Origin: an uncultured Haemophilus sp.
GTDB lineage: Bacteria; Pseudomonadota; Gammaproteobacteria; Enterobacterales; Pasteurellaceae
Assembly (NCBI GenBank): GCA_902481695.1
Contig: CABSXY010000017.1
Span: 1 to 15,795 of the forward strand
DNA length: 15,795 bases
Reading direction: 5' to 3'
Part shown: piece after piece, positions 1 to 6,403 of the stretch
How the letters are laid out: each line of letters opens with the position of its first letter
Numbering within the stretch: the stretch's first letter is position 1
Program-made: the position numbers and the translations under genes
The notes under the pieces: model-generated
The model's input: only the letters and a program-made list of their open reading frames with translations
Told to the model about the DNA's origin: nothing
Databases searched by the model: none

Positions 1-106
1 CGGCAATATTTTCTATTCAACCGCTTTAGTGATTTTAGCTTGTGGGGTATTGGGACTCGCTATCTATTGGTCGATTCGTCAGAAAATCCCAACTTCAGCA
101 GAGTAG
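1..106 (+). CDS. C-terminal end of a membrane protein (partial)
   Basis: The frame beginning at base 2 is open from the window edge and stops at TAG (104-106), giving 34 residues. It contains one hydrophobic segment (about residues 7-24, TALVILACGVLGLAIYW) followed by a short polar tail (SIRQKIPTSAE), which looks like the last transmembrane helix and cytoplasmic end of a transporter such as an MFS protein. A rho-independent terminator follows about 40 bp downstream, which supports a real gene end. The competing frame that stays open longer has no membrane or family character and reads through the terminator. The family cannot be identified from this fragment. Confidence 0.55.
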   Translation, partial: GNIFYSTALVILACGVLGLAIYWSIRQKIPTSAE

Positions 107-110
107 TGAA

Positions 111-119
111 AAGTGCGGT
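111..119 (+). repeat. DNA uptake signal sequence (USS)
   Basis: Perfect AAGTGCGGT, followed by the T-rich flank usual for Haemophilus uptake sequences. It lies between the stop of the first gene and the shared terminator. Confidence 0.9.
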
Positions 120-147
120 CATTTTTGACAGTGTTTTAAAAAAAGTA

Positions 148-177
148 AAAAGGCGAACCTCAATTGGTTCGCCTTTT
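148..177. terminator. Bidirectional rho-independent terminator
   Basis: A 12-bp perfect stem (148-159 with 166-177, arms AAAAGGCGAACC/GGTTCGCCTTTT) has a 6-nt loop. It carries A-rich DNA on the left and T-rich DNA on the right, so it can end both the rightward membrane-protein gene and the leftward aroA, whose stop is at 191. Confidence 0.9.
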
Positions 178-190
178 GTTATTTTAGCAA

Positions 191-1489
191 TTAGTTTCGG
201 ATACTTAACTTCTCAAATTCATCGAAGAATGTTGGGAATGTTTTAGCCGTACATTTCGGATCTAAAATGGTGACAGGTGTATCTGATAACGCAATCAAGG
301 CGAAGCACATTGCCATGCGATGATCGTTATAGGTCTCAATTTCGGCATGCTTAAATTGGGAGAGCGCAAGCGGTTGAATTCGAATAAAATCTTCACCTTC
401 TTCAACGTCTGCACCGACTTTTCGCAATTCAGTCGCCATTGCAGCAAGGCGATCAGTTTCTTTCACACGCCAGTTATAAATATTGCGAATAACGGTTTCC
501 CCCTTAGCAAATAAGGCGGTTGTAGCAATCGTCATAGCTGCATCAGGAATGTGGTTCATATCCATATCAATACCGTGGAGCTCAGCTTGTTCCGCTTGAA
601 TAAAATCTTCACCCCAAGTGATTTTGGCGCCCATTTTTTCTAGCACATCGGCAAATAGACGGTCACCTTGAATGGAATGCTTACCAATTCCTGTCACTTT
701 TACGTTGCCTTTAATTGCAGCAGCGGCAAGGAAATAAGAGGCAGATGACGCATCACCTTCTACCATGTATTTACCTGGTGACAAATAGGACTGGTTACCT
801 TTCACTTTAAACACTTGATAATGTTGATTTTCAACCGAAATACCAAAATCTTTCATCATCGCGAGGGTGATATCAATATAAGGTTTTGAGACTAAATCAC
901 CCACAATATGGATATCTAAATCGCCTTCAGCAAGAGGCGCAGCCATTAAAAGTGCGGTCAAAAATTGAGAAGAAATTGAACCGTCAATTTCAACTACGCC
1001 ACCTTTAATCCCTTGATTGCGAATTGCAAGTGGAGGGTAGCCGTCATTTTCTAAATAACGAACATCGGCACCCGCTTGAAGAAGTGCATCCACCAAATGT
1101 TTGATTGGGCGCTCTTTCATACGTGGCTCACCAGTCAAAATAACTTCGCCTTCTGTGTTGCCTTTTAAACAAAGCGCTGCTGTTAAAGGACGCATGGCCG
1201 TACCGGCATTACCGAGAAAAAGTGATAAGCCATTTTCAACCTGAAATGCACCGCCTAAGCCTTCAACTTTGCAGCAAGTTTTGTCTTCAGAAAGTTGGTA
1301 ATTTACCCCTAAAGCTTTAAGGGCGTTTAACATATGACGAATGTCATCACTGTCTAATAGGTTAGTGACGGTTGTGGTGCCTTTAGCCAATGCGGCTAAT
1401 AATAATGCGCGGTTTGATAAGCTTTTCGAACCCGGTAAGTTGATTTCACCTTCAATACGGGAAATTGGTTCTAACGTGATCGCTTTCAT
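191..1489 (-). CDS. aroA: 3-phosphoshikimate 1-carboxyvinyltransferase (EPSP synthase)
   Basis: This cytosolic enzyme joins phosphoenolpyruvate to shikimate-3-phosphate, the sixth step of the shikimate pathway to chorismate and aromatic amino acids. At 432 residues it is full length. Family signatures are in order: LPGSKSLSNRALLLAA (18-33) with catalytic Lys22; LFLGNAGTAMRPL (90-102) with Gly96, Thr97 and Pro101, as in the glyphosate-sensitive class I enzymes; DGSISSQFLTALLM (169-182); Asp316 in HIPDAAMT; RVKETDRL (341-348); NDHRMAM (388-394); and Lys412 in PKCTAKTFP. The start ATG overlaps the purU stop by one base (TAATG), which suggests translational coupling and a purU-aroA operon. A USS lies inside the gene at 950-958. 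Confidence 0.98.
   Translation of the reverse strand: MKAITLEPISRIEGEINLPGSKSLSNRALLLAALAKGTTTVTNLLDSDDIRHMLNALKALGVNYQLSEDKTCCKVEGLGGAFQVENGLSLFLGNAGTAMRPLTAALCLKGNTEGEVILTGEPRMKERPIKHLVDALLQAGADVRYLENDGYPPLAIRNQGIKGGVVEIDGSISSQFLTALLMAAPLAEGDLDIHIVGDLVSKPYIDITLAMMKDFGISVENQHYQVFKVKGNQSYLSPGKYMVEGDASSASYFLAAAAIKGNVKVTGIGKHSIQGDRLFADVLEKMGAKITWGEDFIQAEQAELHGIDMDMNHIPDAAMTIATTALFAKGETVIRNIYNWRVKETDRLAAMATELRKVGADVEEGEDFIRIQPLALSQFKHAEIETYNDHRMAMCFALIALSDTPVTILDPKCTAKTFPTFFDEFEKLSIRN
950..958 (+). repeat. DNA uptake signal sequence (USS)
   Basis: Perfect AAGTGCGGT followed by CAAAAATT, inside aroA and antisense to it. The USS therefore constrains codons in this part of EPSP synthase. Confidence 0.9.
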
Positions 1490-2325
1490 TACAAGACCAC
1501 CGTTTTGTTTTTATAGACAAAAATACGATCATGTAAGGCAAGATCAAGCGCACGACTTAATACGGTTTTTTCCACATCACGCCCTGCTCGCATCATGGCA
1601 TCGGCAGAGTAGGTGTGATCCACATTAATCACATTTTGCATAATGATCGGACCTTGATCCAATTCATTGTTAATGAAGTGAGCTGTTGCACCAATAATTT
1701 TTACGCCGCGCTCATAAGCTTGTTGATAGGGTTTTGCACCAATAAATGCGGGTAAGAATGAATGGTGAATATTAATCACACGATTTGGATAACGAGCGAC
1801 AAATTCTGGATTTAATACACGCATATATTTAGCTAAAACAATATAATCAGGTGCATATTCATCAATTTTTTCAGCGAGCAATTTATCGTGTTCCACACGA
1901 GTGAGCCCTTCATGACTGACACAATGGAATGGAATATCAAAGCGTTCAACTAATTCGCGTAAATTATCGTGATTGCCAATTACTGCCGCAATTTCTACGT
2001 CTAACGCACCGTAGTAATTTTTCATTAAAATATCACCTATGCAGTGTGCTTCTTTGGTGACTAAAATGACGATACGTTTACGTTTTGCACTGATTAGGCG
2101 ACAGTTTGTCCCTTTCGGCAAACTATAATCTAAATCAGCTAGCAAGGTTTCTTCATTAAAAATCCCTTCTAATTCTGTACGCATAAAGAAATGCTTCGTT
2201 TCAAAATCAACAAACTCATTATTGTGTAGGATATTTAATTGGTGTTTGTAACAAATATTGGTGATTTTGGCGATTAAGCCTTTATCATCAGGACAGTCGG
2301 TCAGTAATATTTTCTTTTCTAACAT
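1489..2325 (-). CDS. purU: Formyltetrahydrofolate deformylase (10-formyl-THF hydrolase)
   Basis: PurU hydrolyses 10-formyltetrahydrofolate to formate and tetrahydrofolate. This balances one-carbon pools and supplies formate to the PurT route of purine synthesis. The 278 residues comprise an N-terminal ACT regulatory domain (about 5-85; CPDDKGLIAKITN, NNEFVD) and a C-terminal formyltransferase domain (about 85-278). The latter carries the catalytic triad in the family pattern: Asn185 and His187 in VINIHHSFLPAF, and Asp223 in NELDQGP. Length matches the family. Upstream of the start I see only a weak Shine-Dalgarno, and a terminator for hns lies 24 bp before the start, so the unit needs its own promoter or readthrough. 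aroA is coupled downstream. Confidence 0.97.
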   Translation of the reverse strand: MLEKKILLTDCPDDKGLIAKITNICYKHQLNILHNNEFVDFETKHFFMRTELEGIFNEETLLADLDYSLPKGTNCRLISAKRKRIVILVTKEAHCIGDILMKNYYGALDVEIAAVIGNHDNLRELVERFDIPFHCVSHEGLTRVEHDKLLAEKIDEYAPDYIVLAKYMRVLNPEFVARYPNRVINIHHSFLPAFIGAKPYQQAYERGVKIIGATAHFINNELDQGPIIMQNVINVDHTYSADAMMRAGRDVEKTVLSRALDLALHDRIFVYKNKTVVL

Positions 2326-2348
2326 AATGAATATTTTGCAAGATAAAT

Positions 2349-2378
2349 AAAAAAAGAGAACCCATAAAAATGGGTTCT
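2349..2378 (-). terminator. Rho-independent terminator of hns
   Basis: An 8-bp stem (2357-2364 with 2371-2378, arms AGAACCCA/TGGGTTCT) has a 6-nt loop. On the minus strand it is followed by a run of seven T residues (2355-2349). It sits between hns and purU. Confidence 0.85.
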
Positions 2379-2396
2379 ACATAATCGATAATAGAA

Positions 2397-2801
2397 TTAG
2401 ATTTCAAAAGAAGCTAAAGAGGCACCTTTATCTAAGGCCTTTTGAATCACACGAGGTGTGCGGCCTTGACCAGTCCATGTTCTTTCTTGACCCGTTTCAT
2501 CAGTATATTTGTATTTTGCTGGACGAGGTTCACGTTTTTTACGAATTGAAGAAGGTGCAATACCAATAATTGCCGTTAATTCTTCTGCCGTGATACCTTC
2601 TTGTTTAATTAATTCTTTATATTTTGCAATACGCGCACGACGCTCTTGTTCCGCTTGTTCAATTTCAGCTGCTTGAGCACGTTTTTCTTCAACAGCAGCT
2701 TGTAATTTTAAAAGTGAACTTTCAGCTTGTTCTAATGTTAAATCGCGTACAGCGGCACGTAAACTACGAAGGTTAGTTAAACCTTTTGTTAATTCGTTCA
2801 T
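2397..2801 (-). CDS. hns: H-NS family nucleoid-associated DNA-binding protein
   Basis: H-NS coats AT-rich DNA, silences horizontally acquired genes and helps organise the nucleoid. The 134 residues fit the family. Residues 1-65 are a charged helical oligomerisation region rich in Glu, Arg and Ala. A linker (65-92) leads to the C-terminal DNA-binding domain (about 93-134) with the diagnostic YKYTDETGQERTWTGQGRTP, in which the QGR loop (112-114) inserts into the AT minor groove. The start ATG is preceded by a clear Shine-Dalgarno AGAGGA (2806-2811). The upstream region is strongly AT-rich, as expected for an autoregulated hns gene. The gene is monocistronic, ending at its own terminator. Confidence 0.96.
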   Translation of the reverse strand: MNELTKGLTNLRSLRAAVRDLTLEQAESSLLKLQAAVEEKRAQAAEIEQAEQERRARIAKYKELIKQEGITAEELTAIIGIAPSSIRKKREPRPAKYKYTDETGQERTWTGQGRTPRVIQKALDKGASLASFEI

Positions 2802-2851
2802 GATGTCCTCTTTTTTATATGTGTGAATGCTTAATTATTTTAGGGAAAACA

Positions 2852-2880
2852 ATAATAACGAAAATAATATATTTGGTAAA
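2852..2880 (-). promoter_or_regulatory. Predicted sigma70 promoter of hns
   Basis: On the minus strand, -35 TTTACC (2875-2880) and -10 TATTAT (2852-2857) are separated by exactly 17 bp. This would place the transcript start about 45 bp before the hns start codon. Confidence 0.55.
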
Positions 2881-2926
2881 TATTAATTCGCCTAAATTAA
2901 AGAATTAATTGGTCTGATCTCATCAT

Positions 2927-2943
2927 ACTCCATATTATGGAGT
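2927..2943. other. Inverted repeat in the hns/transporter intergenic region
   Basis: ACTCCAT (2927-2933) and ATGGAGT (2937-2943) form a perfect 7-bp inverted repeat around 3 bp. It lies about 47 bp upstream of the predicted hns -35 box, so it could be an operator. No U-tract follows, so it is not a terminator. Confidence 0.4.
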
Positions 2944-2961
2944 GACGTATTTCCTATATTA

Positions 2962-2977
2962 TTGCAATCGTTTGCTC
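2962..2977. promoter_or_regulatory. PurR-operator-like palindrome
   Basis: The 12-bp core GCAATCGTTTGC (2964-2975) differs by one base from the perfect palindrome GCAAACGTTTGC at the heart of the purine repressor operator. It does not overlap either predicted promoter in this intergenic region, so a regulatory target is uncertain. Confidence 0.35.
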
Positions 2978-3060
2978 GTAAAACCGTATAACAATAAATT
3001 AACAATTCAATAAGTGATTTCAAATTAAAGAAAAGATTTTAGGGAAAGTGTAAGATTTTA

Positions 3061-3088
3061 TTGGCAATTTTATCCATTTTAATGTAAT
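3061..3088 (+). promoter_or_regulatory. Predicted sigma70 promoter of the riboswitch-transporter transcript
   Basis: TTGGCA (3061-3066) and TGTAAT (3083-3088) each match five of six consensus bases, with a 16-bp spacer. The predicted transcript start near 3095 lies just before the riboswitch aptamer. Confidence 0.6.
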
Positions 3089-3109
3089 CTCTTCTCATCC
3101 TATACAACA

Positions 3110-3273
3110 GTAGAGGTGCGGTCATTATAAGTATTTTCCTGGAGTGGATAGCGTTGAAGGGAAAGGAAAGGAATGATTGCCGAAATCGAATAGGCGTCAT
3201 CTTATTCGGTTGGTTACGTCTTCGAAAGGAACGTGACTGTCATAGTTTTTGTGTATTAACTATGGAGCGCTAC
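3110..3273 (+). promoter_or_regulatory. Lysine riboswitch (L box)
   Basis: The stretch carries the conserved lysine-aptamer core: AGAGGTGCG near the 5' end, GCCGAA (3179-3184), GAAAGGAACGTGACTGTC (3224-3241) and TGGAGCGCTAC at the 3' end. Helices can be traced: P1 GTAG/CTAC (3110-3113 with 3270-3273), P3 CGAATA/TATTCG (3187-3192 with 3203-3208), P4 GTTACGT/ACGTGAC (3213-3219 with 3231-3237) and P5 CATAGTT/AACTATG (3241-3247 with 3257-3263). Downstream, CCGT and CTCCAT (3307-3310, 3314-3319) could pair with ACGG and ATGGAG (3272-3275, 3262-3267), disrupting P1. This is a candidate expression platform; no hairpin with a U-tract is visible, so control may act on translation or Rho. Lysine binding is expected to turn the transporter off. 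Confidence 0.92.
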
Positions 3274-3340
3274 GGTTCGGTCTGGTCATAATTGTGTCTT
3301 TTCTTGCCGTTGTCTCCATTAAATTATTAGGTATAACTTA

Positions 3341-4861
3341 ATGGAACTAGTCGATTATTCTTCATCTATTTATTCAATTATACCCGCATTACTTGCAATT
3401 GTTTTAGCAATTGCAACGCGTCGGGTTTTGGTGTCCCTCAGTGCTGGGATTATTGTCGGTGCGTTAATGTTGGTTGATTTCAACCCATTGAATGCGCTCA
3501 TTTATTTAAAAGATAATGTTGTTGCATTAGTTTATAGTAGCGAAGAAGGCATGAATTCAAATATGAATATCGTGTTTTTCTTAGTGTTACTTGGCGTATT
3601 GACCGCACTTTTAACAGTGTCAGGCAGCAACCGTGCGTTTGCTGAATGGGCACAAAATAAAATTAAAGGTCGTCGCGGTGCGAAATTATTAGCGGCATCT
3701 TTAGTGTTTGTGACATTTATCGATGATTACTTCCACAGTCTTGCTGTAGGTGCGATTGCACGTCCAGTTACTGATCGTTTCAAAGTTTCTCGTGCAAAAT
3801 TAGCGTACATTCTTGATTCTACTGCTGCACCAATGTGTGTCATGATGCCGGTATCAAGCTGGGGGGCATACATTATTACTCTCGTAGCAGGTTTATTGGC
3901 GACATATTCTATTACCTCTTATACACCAATGGGTGCATTCGTTGCTATGAGTTCAATGAACTACTATGCGATCTTCTCATTATTGATGGTATTCTTTGTG
4001 GCTTATTTCTCATTTGATATTGCATCAATGGCACGTCATGAAAAATTAGCGATGGAGCGCGATTATAAAGAAGAAGTCATTGAAGGTGTGAAAGGTAAAG
4101 TTCGCAACTTAATTTTACCGATTTTAGTCTTAATTACCGTCACAGTTTTTATGATGATTCATACGGGGAGTGAAGCCTTAGCAGCAGATGGAAAACCATT
4201 TAGCCTCTTAGGTGCATTTGAAAATACAACCGTTGGTATTTCACTAGTGGTTGGTGGTTCAAGTGCGGTTGCGATGTCAACATTATTGATTATTCTTGAG
4301 CGCCAAGTTTCTTTACCAGAATACGGAAAAGCATGGATTGCCGGCATTAAATCGATGTTAGGTGCAATTGCTATTCTGTTCTTTGCGTGGACAATCAATA
4401 AAGTGGTTGGGGATGCACAAACCGGTAAATACTTATCCTCTTTAGTGAGTGGCAGTATTCCAGTTCAATTTTTACCTGTAATTTTATTTATCCTTGGTTC
4501 AGCAATGGCATTCTCAACCGGGACAAGCTGGGGTACATTTGGCATTATGTTACCAATCGCAGCTGCAATGGCGACCAACTCTGCTCCAGAGTTATTACTT
4601 CCTTGCCTATCTGCCGTCATGGCTGGCGCGGTATGTGGCGACCACTGTTCACCGGTTTCGGATACAACGATTCTGTCGTCAACTGGCGCAAAATGTAACC
4701 ACATGGATCATGTCACCACACAATTACCTTATGCAGCAACTGTTGCGACAGCAAGCGCTGTAGGCTACATTGTAGTAGGCTTCACAGAATCAGGTTTAGC
4801 TGGATTTGTGGCAACTGCGGTTGTTTTAGTGGCTTTAGTGTTTATTGTGAAAAAACGTTAA
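3341..4861 (+). CDS. NhaC-family transporter, predicted lysine importer
   Basis: This is an inner-membrane protein of 506 residues with about 11-12 hydrophobic segments. NhaC-family hallmarks are FIDDYFHSL (126-134), FSTGTSWGTFGIMLP (391-405) and GDHCSPVSDTTILSSTGAKC (433-452). The family includes Na+/H+ antiporters and amino-acid antiporters. The lysine riboswitch in its leader argues that the substrate is lysine; comparative genomics has proposed lysine transport for NhaC-type proteins with this leader. The start ATG has a weak Shine-Dalgarno (AGG at 3329-3331), which fits a gene controlled at its leader. It is transcribed alone and ends at a strong terminator. The family is certain; the substrate is inferred. 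Confidence 0.93.
   Translation: MELVDYSSSIYSIIPALLAIVLAIATRRVLVSLSAGIIVGALMLVDFNPLNALIYLKDNVVALVYSSEEGMNSNMNIVFFLVLLGVLTALLTVSGSNRAFAEWAQNKIKGRRGAKLLAASLVFVTFIDDYFHSLAVGAIARPVTDRFKVSRAKLAYILDSTAAPMCVMMPVSSWGAYIITLVAGLLATYSITSYTPMGAFVAMSSMNYYAIFSLLMVFFVAYFSFDIASMARHEKLAMERDYKEEVIEGVKGKVRNLILPILVLITVTVFMMIHTGSEALAADGKPFSLLGAFENTTVGISLVVGGSSAVAMSTLLIILERQVSLPEYGKAWIAGIKSMLGAIAILFFAWTINKVVGDAQTGKYLSSLVSGSIPVQFLPVILFILGSAMAFSTGTSWGTFGIMLPIAAAMATNSAPELLLPCLSAVMAGAVCGDHCSPVSDTTILSSTGAKCNHMDHVTTQLPYAATVATASAVGYIVVGFTESGLAGFVATAVVLVALVFIVKKR
4261..4269 (+). repeat. DNA uptake signal sequence (USS)
   Basis: Perfect AAGTGCGGT inside the transporter gene. It encodes part of the Ser-Ser-Ala-Val stretch near residues 307-310. 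Confidence 0.85.
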
Positions 4862-4878
4862 GCATAAACGTGAAAAAG

Positions 4879-4906
4879 AAAGGGCGTACTGTGTGGTACG
4901 CCCTTT
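4879..4906. terminator. Bidirectional rho-independent terminator
   Basis: An 11-bp stem (4879-4889 with 4896-4906; core AGGGCGTAC/GTACGCCCT) has a 6-nt loop. T-rich DNA follows on the right and A-rich DNA precedes on the left. It serves the convergent transporter gene and cls. Confidence 0.88.
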
Positions 4907-4924
4907 TTATATTTATTGTAAAAA

Positions 4925-6385
4925 TTAGAGTAATGGACTAAACAAGAAAAATAACCGCTCGATGATTCGATGATAGAAAGGACGATTGATCCATTCTTGC
5001 ATATCGAGAGCGGAAGAATTCGCTAAATAATTCTCATGGAGTGTGGCCACTTCATTGGCAAAATTACGATCTTCTACGGCAACAGTGATTTCAAAGTTAA
5101 GCAGGAAACTGCGTAAATCCATATTTACCGTACCAACGAGTACAAGCTTGTTATCGATTAACACACTTTTTGTATGGAGAAGTCCTGCTTCAAAATGATA
5201 AATTTTGACACCCGCTTCGAGTAAATCATCAAAGAACGTTCGACTCGCCCAACGAACCATCAAGGAATCATTGTTTTTAGGTAAAATAAGCGTGATATCA
5301 ACGCCACGGAATGCGGCAATACGTAATGCTTCAGCAATATTGTGACTTGGCACAAAGTAAGGTGATGTGATCACAATGCTTTCTCTTGCTGCATAAATAA
5401 CCGTTGCAAGAGATTGCGCAATTAAATCATCTGGGAACGCGGGACCACTCGCAATGACTTGCACTGAATGGGTGTCATTATCGTCAATTTCAATAAGGGG
5501 ACAATTTGGTAATAACAGGGGTAATTCTTCTGTCGTTTCAATTTCCCAATCCCAAGCATGTAAGCTGTTTAAAATTGGTGAAACAGGGCCGTTGATTCTC
5601 ACCATCACGTCTATCCAATTGCCTACGTTGCTATCTTGTTTGAAGAAATTTGGGTCCACCATATTCATACTGCCTGTGTAGGCAATTTGATTATCAATGA
5701 TGATGATTTTACGATGTTGGCGTAAATCAATTCGGCTGAAGAACATCCGGAATAAATTTACATGAAGCGCCTCAGTAATTTCAATGCCTTTCGCTCGCAT
5801 TTCTTTACAAATCGGGCTTTTCAAAAAAGCATGACTGCCAACGGAATCGAGTAAAAGGCAAACTTTAACCCCGCGTTGTACGGCTTCTTCTAAGGCTTGT
5901 CTCACCTCATCAATTAATCCATCATTACTCCAAATATAAAACACCATATTAATGGAGTGGCGAGCTTGTTGAATATCACGGATGATACTTCGAATAATGC
6001 TTTCTGGAGTATCGAGAATATGTAATTCATTACCGCGAATATTCGGAATACCTAAGCGGTGGTGGACTAGTTTAAATAAAGCACGATAACGAGGATCCTG
6101 GGAATGCGCAACCAGATCTTTTTGCCCAGACAGCTGCTGAAGCCATTGTATATATTTAGGTTTTAATGATTGAAATACTTTGGCTCGGCGAGTACCGAGT
6201 TTAATCTCACCAAAAATTAAATAAGCAATAACGCCAATCAGTGGCACAAGGTAGATAATCATCAGCCATGACAACGTAGCAGAAACCGCTTGTTTTTTGA
6301 CGAGTAAACGCAATGTGACAGAAATAACTGCCACCCAAATTAACACGGGAATAATATAAACCAGTATAATATGTTCAAAACTCAT
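4925..6385 (-). CDS. cls: Cardiolipin synthase (phospholipase D superfamily, ClsA type)
   Basis: The enzyme condenses two phosphatidylglycerol molecules into cardiolipin and glycerol at the inner membrane. Its 486 residues equal the usual ClsA length. Two N-terminal membrane helices (about 5-28 and 36-58) precede two phospholipase D domains. Each carries an HKD motif: His224, Lys226 and Asp231 in RQHRKIIIIDNQIAYTGSMN, and His404, Lys406 and Asp411 in LLHTKSVLIDNKLVLVGTVN. The ATG lies only 18 bp from the divergent pseudouridine synthase start, and the gap is mostly a USS. No Shine-Dalgarno is seen, and the promoter must lie within the neighbouring coding sequence. Confidence 0.96.
   Translation of the reverse strand: MSFEHIILVYIIPVLIWVAVISVTLRLLVKKQAVSATLSWLMIIYLVPLIGVIAYLIFGEIKLGTRRAKVFQSLKPKYIQWLQQLSGQKDLVAHSQDPRYRALFKLVHHRLGIPNIRGNELHILDTPESIIRSIIRDIQQARHSINMVFYIWSNDGLIDEVRQALEEAVQRGVKVCLLLDSVGSHAFLKSPICKEMRAKGIEITEALHVNLFRMFFSRIDLRQHRKIIIIDNQIAYTGSMNMVDPNFFKQDSNVGNWIDVMVRINGPVSPILNSLHAWDWEIETTEELPLLLPNCPLIEIDDNDTHSVQVIASGPAFPDDLIAQSLATVIYAARESIVITSPYFVPSHNIAEALRIAAFRGVDITLILPKNNDSLMVRWASRTFFDDLLEAGVKIYHFEAGLLHTKSVLIDNKLVLVGTVNMDLRSFLLNFEITVAVEDRNFANEVATLHENYLANSSALDMQEWINRPFYHRIIERLFFLFSPLL
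6340..6370 (+). promoter_or_regulatory. Possible promoter of the pseudouridine synthase gene
   Basis: TTAACA (6340-6345) and a perfect TATAAT (6365-6370) lie 19 bp apart inside the 5' end of cls. The predicted leader is about 27 nt. The spacer is longer than ideal. Confidence 0.4.
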
Positions 6386-6394
6386 TAATTTTTG

Positions 6395-6403
6395 ACCGCA
6401 CTT
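6395..6403 (-). repeat. DNA uptake signal sequence directly abutting a start codon
   Basis: Perfect ACCGCACTT (complement of AAGTGCGGT) ends one base before the ATG at 6404. It occupies half of the 18-bp gap between the divergent cls and pseudouridine synthase starts, where a Shine-Dalgarno would normally lie. Confidence 0.9.

Noticed and set aside
40..246. 68-codon rightward ORF over the terminator and aroA end
   Set aside because: It reads through a clear terminator and USS, has no family character, and overlaps aroA; the shorter frame ending at 106 has proper membrane-protein character.
6392..6403. TTG start extending the pseudouridine synthase (and the equivalent TTG at 9352 for uvrB)
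   Set aside because: The added four codons are simply the translated USS and lie outside the conserved family start; the ATG directly after is the better choice.
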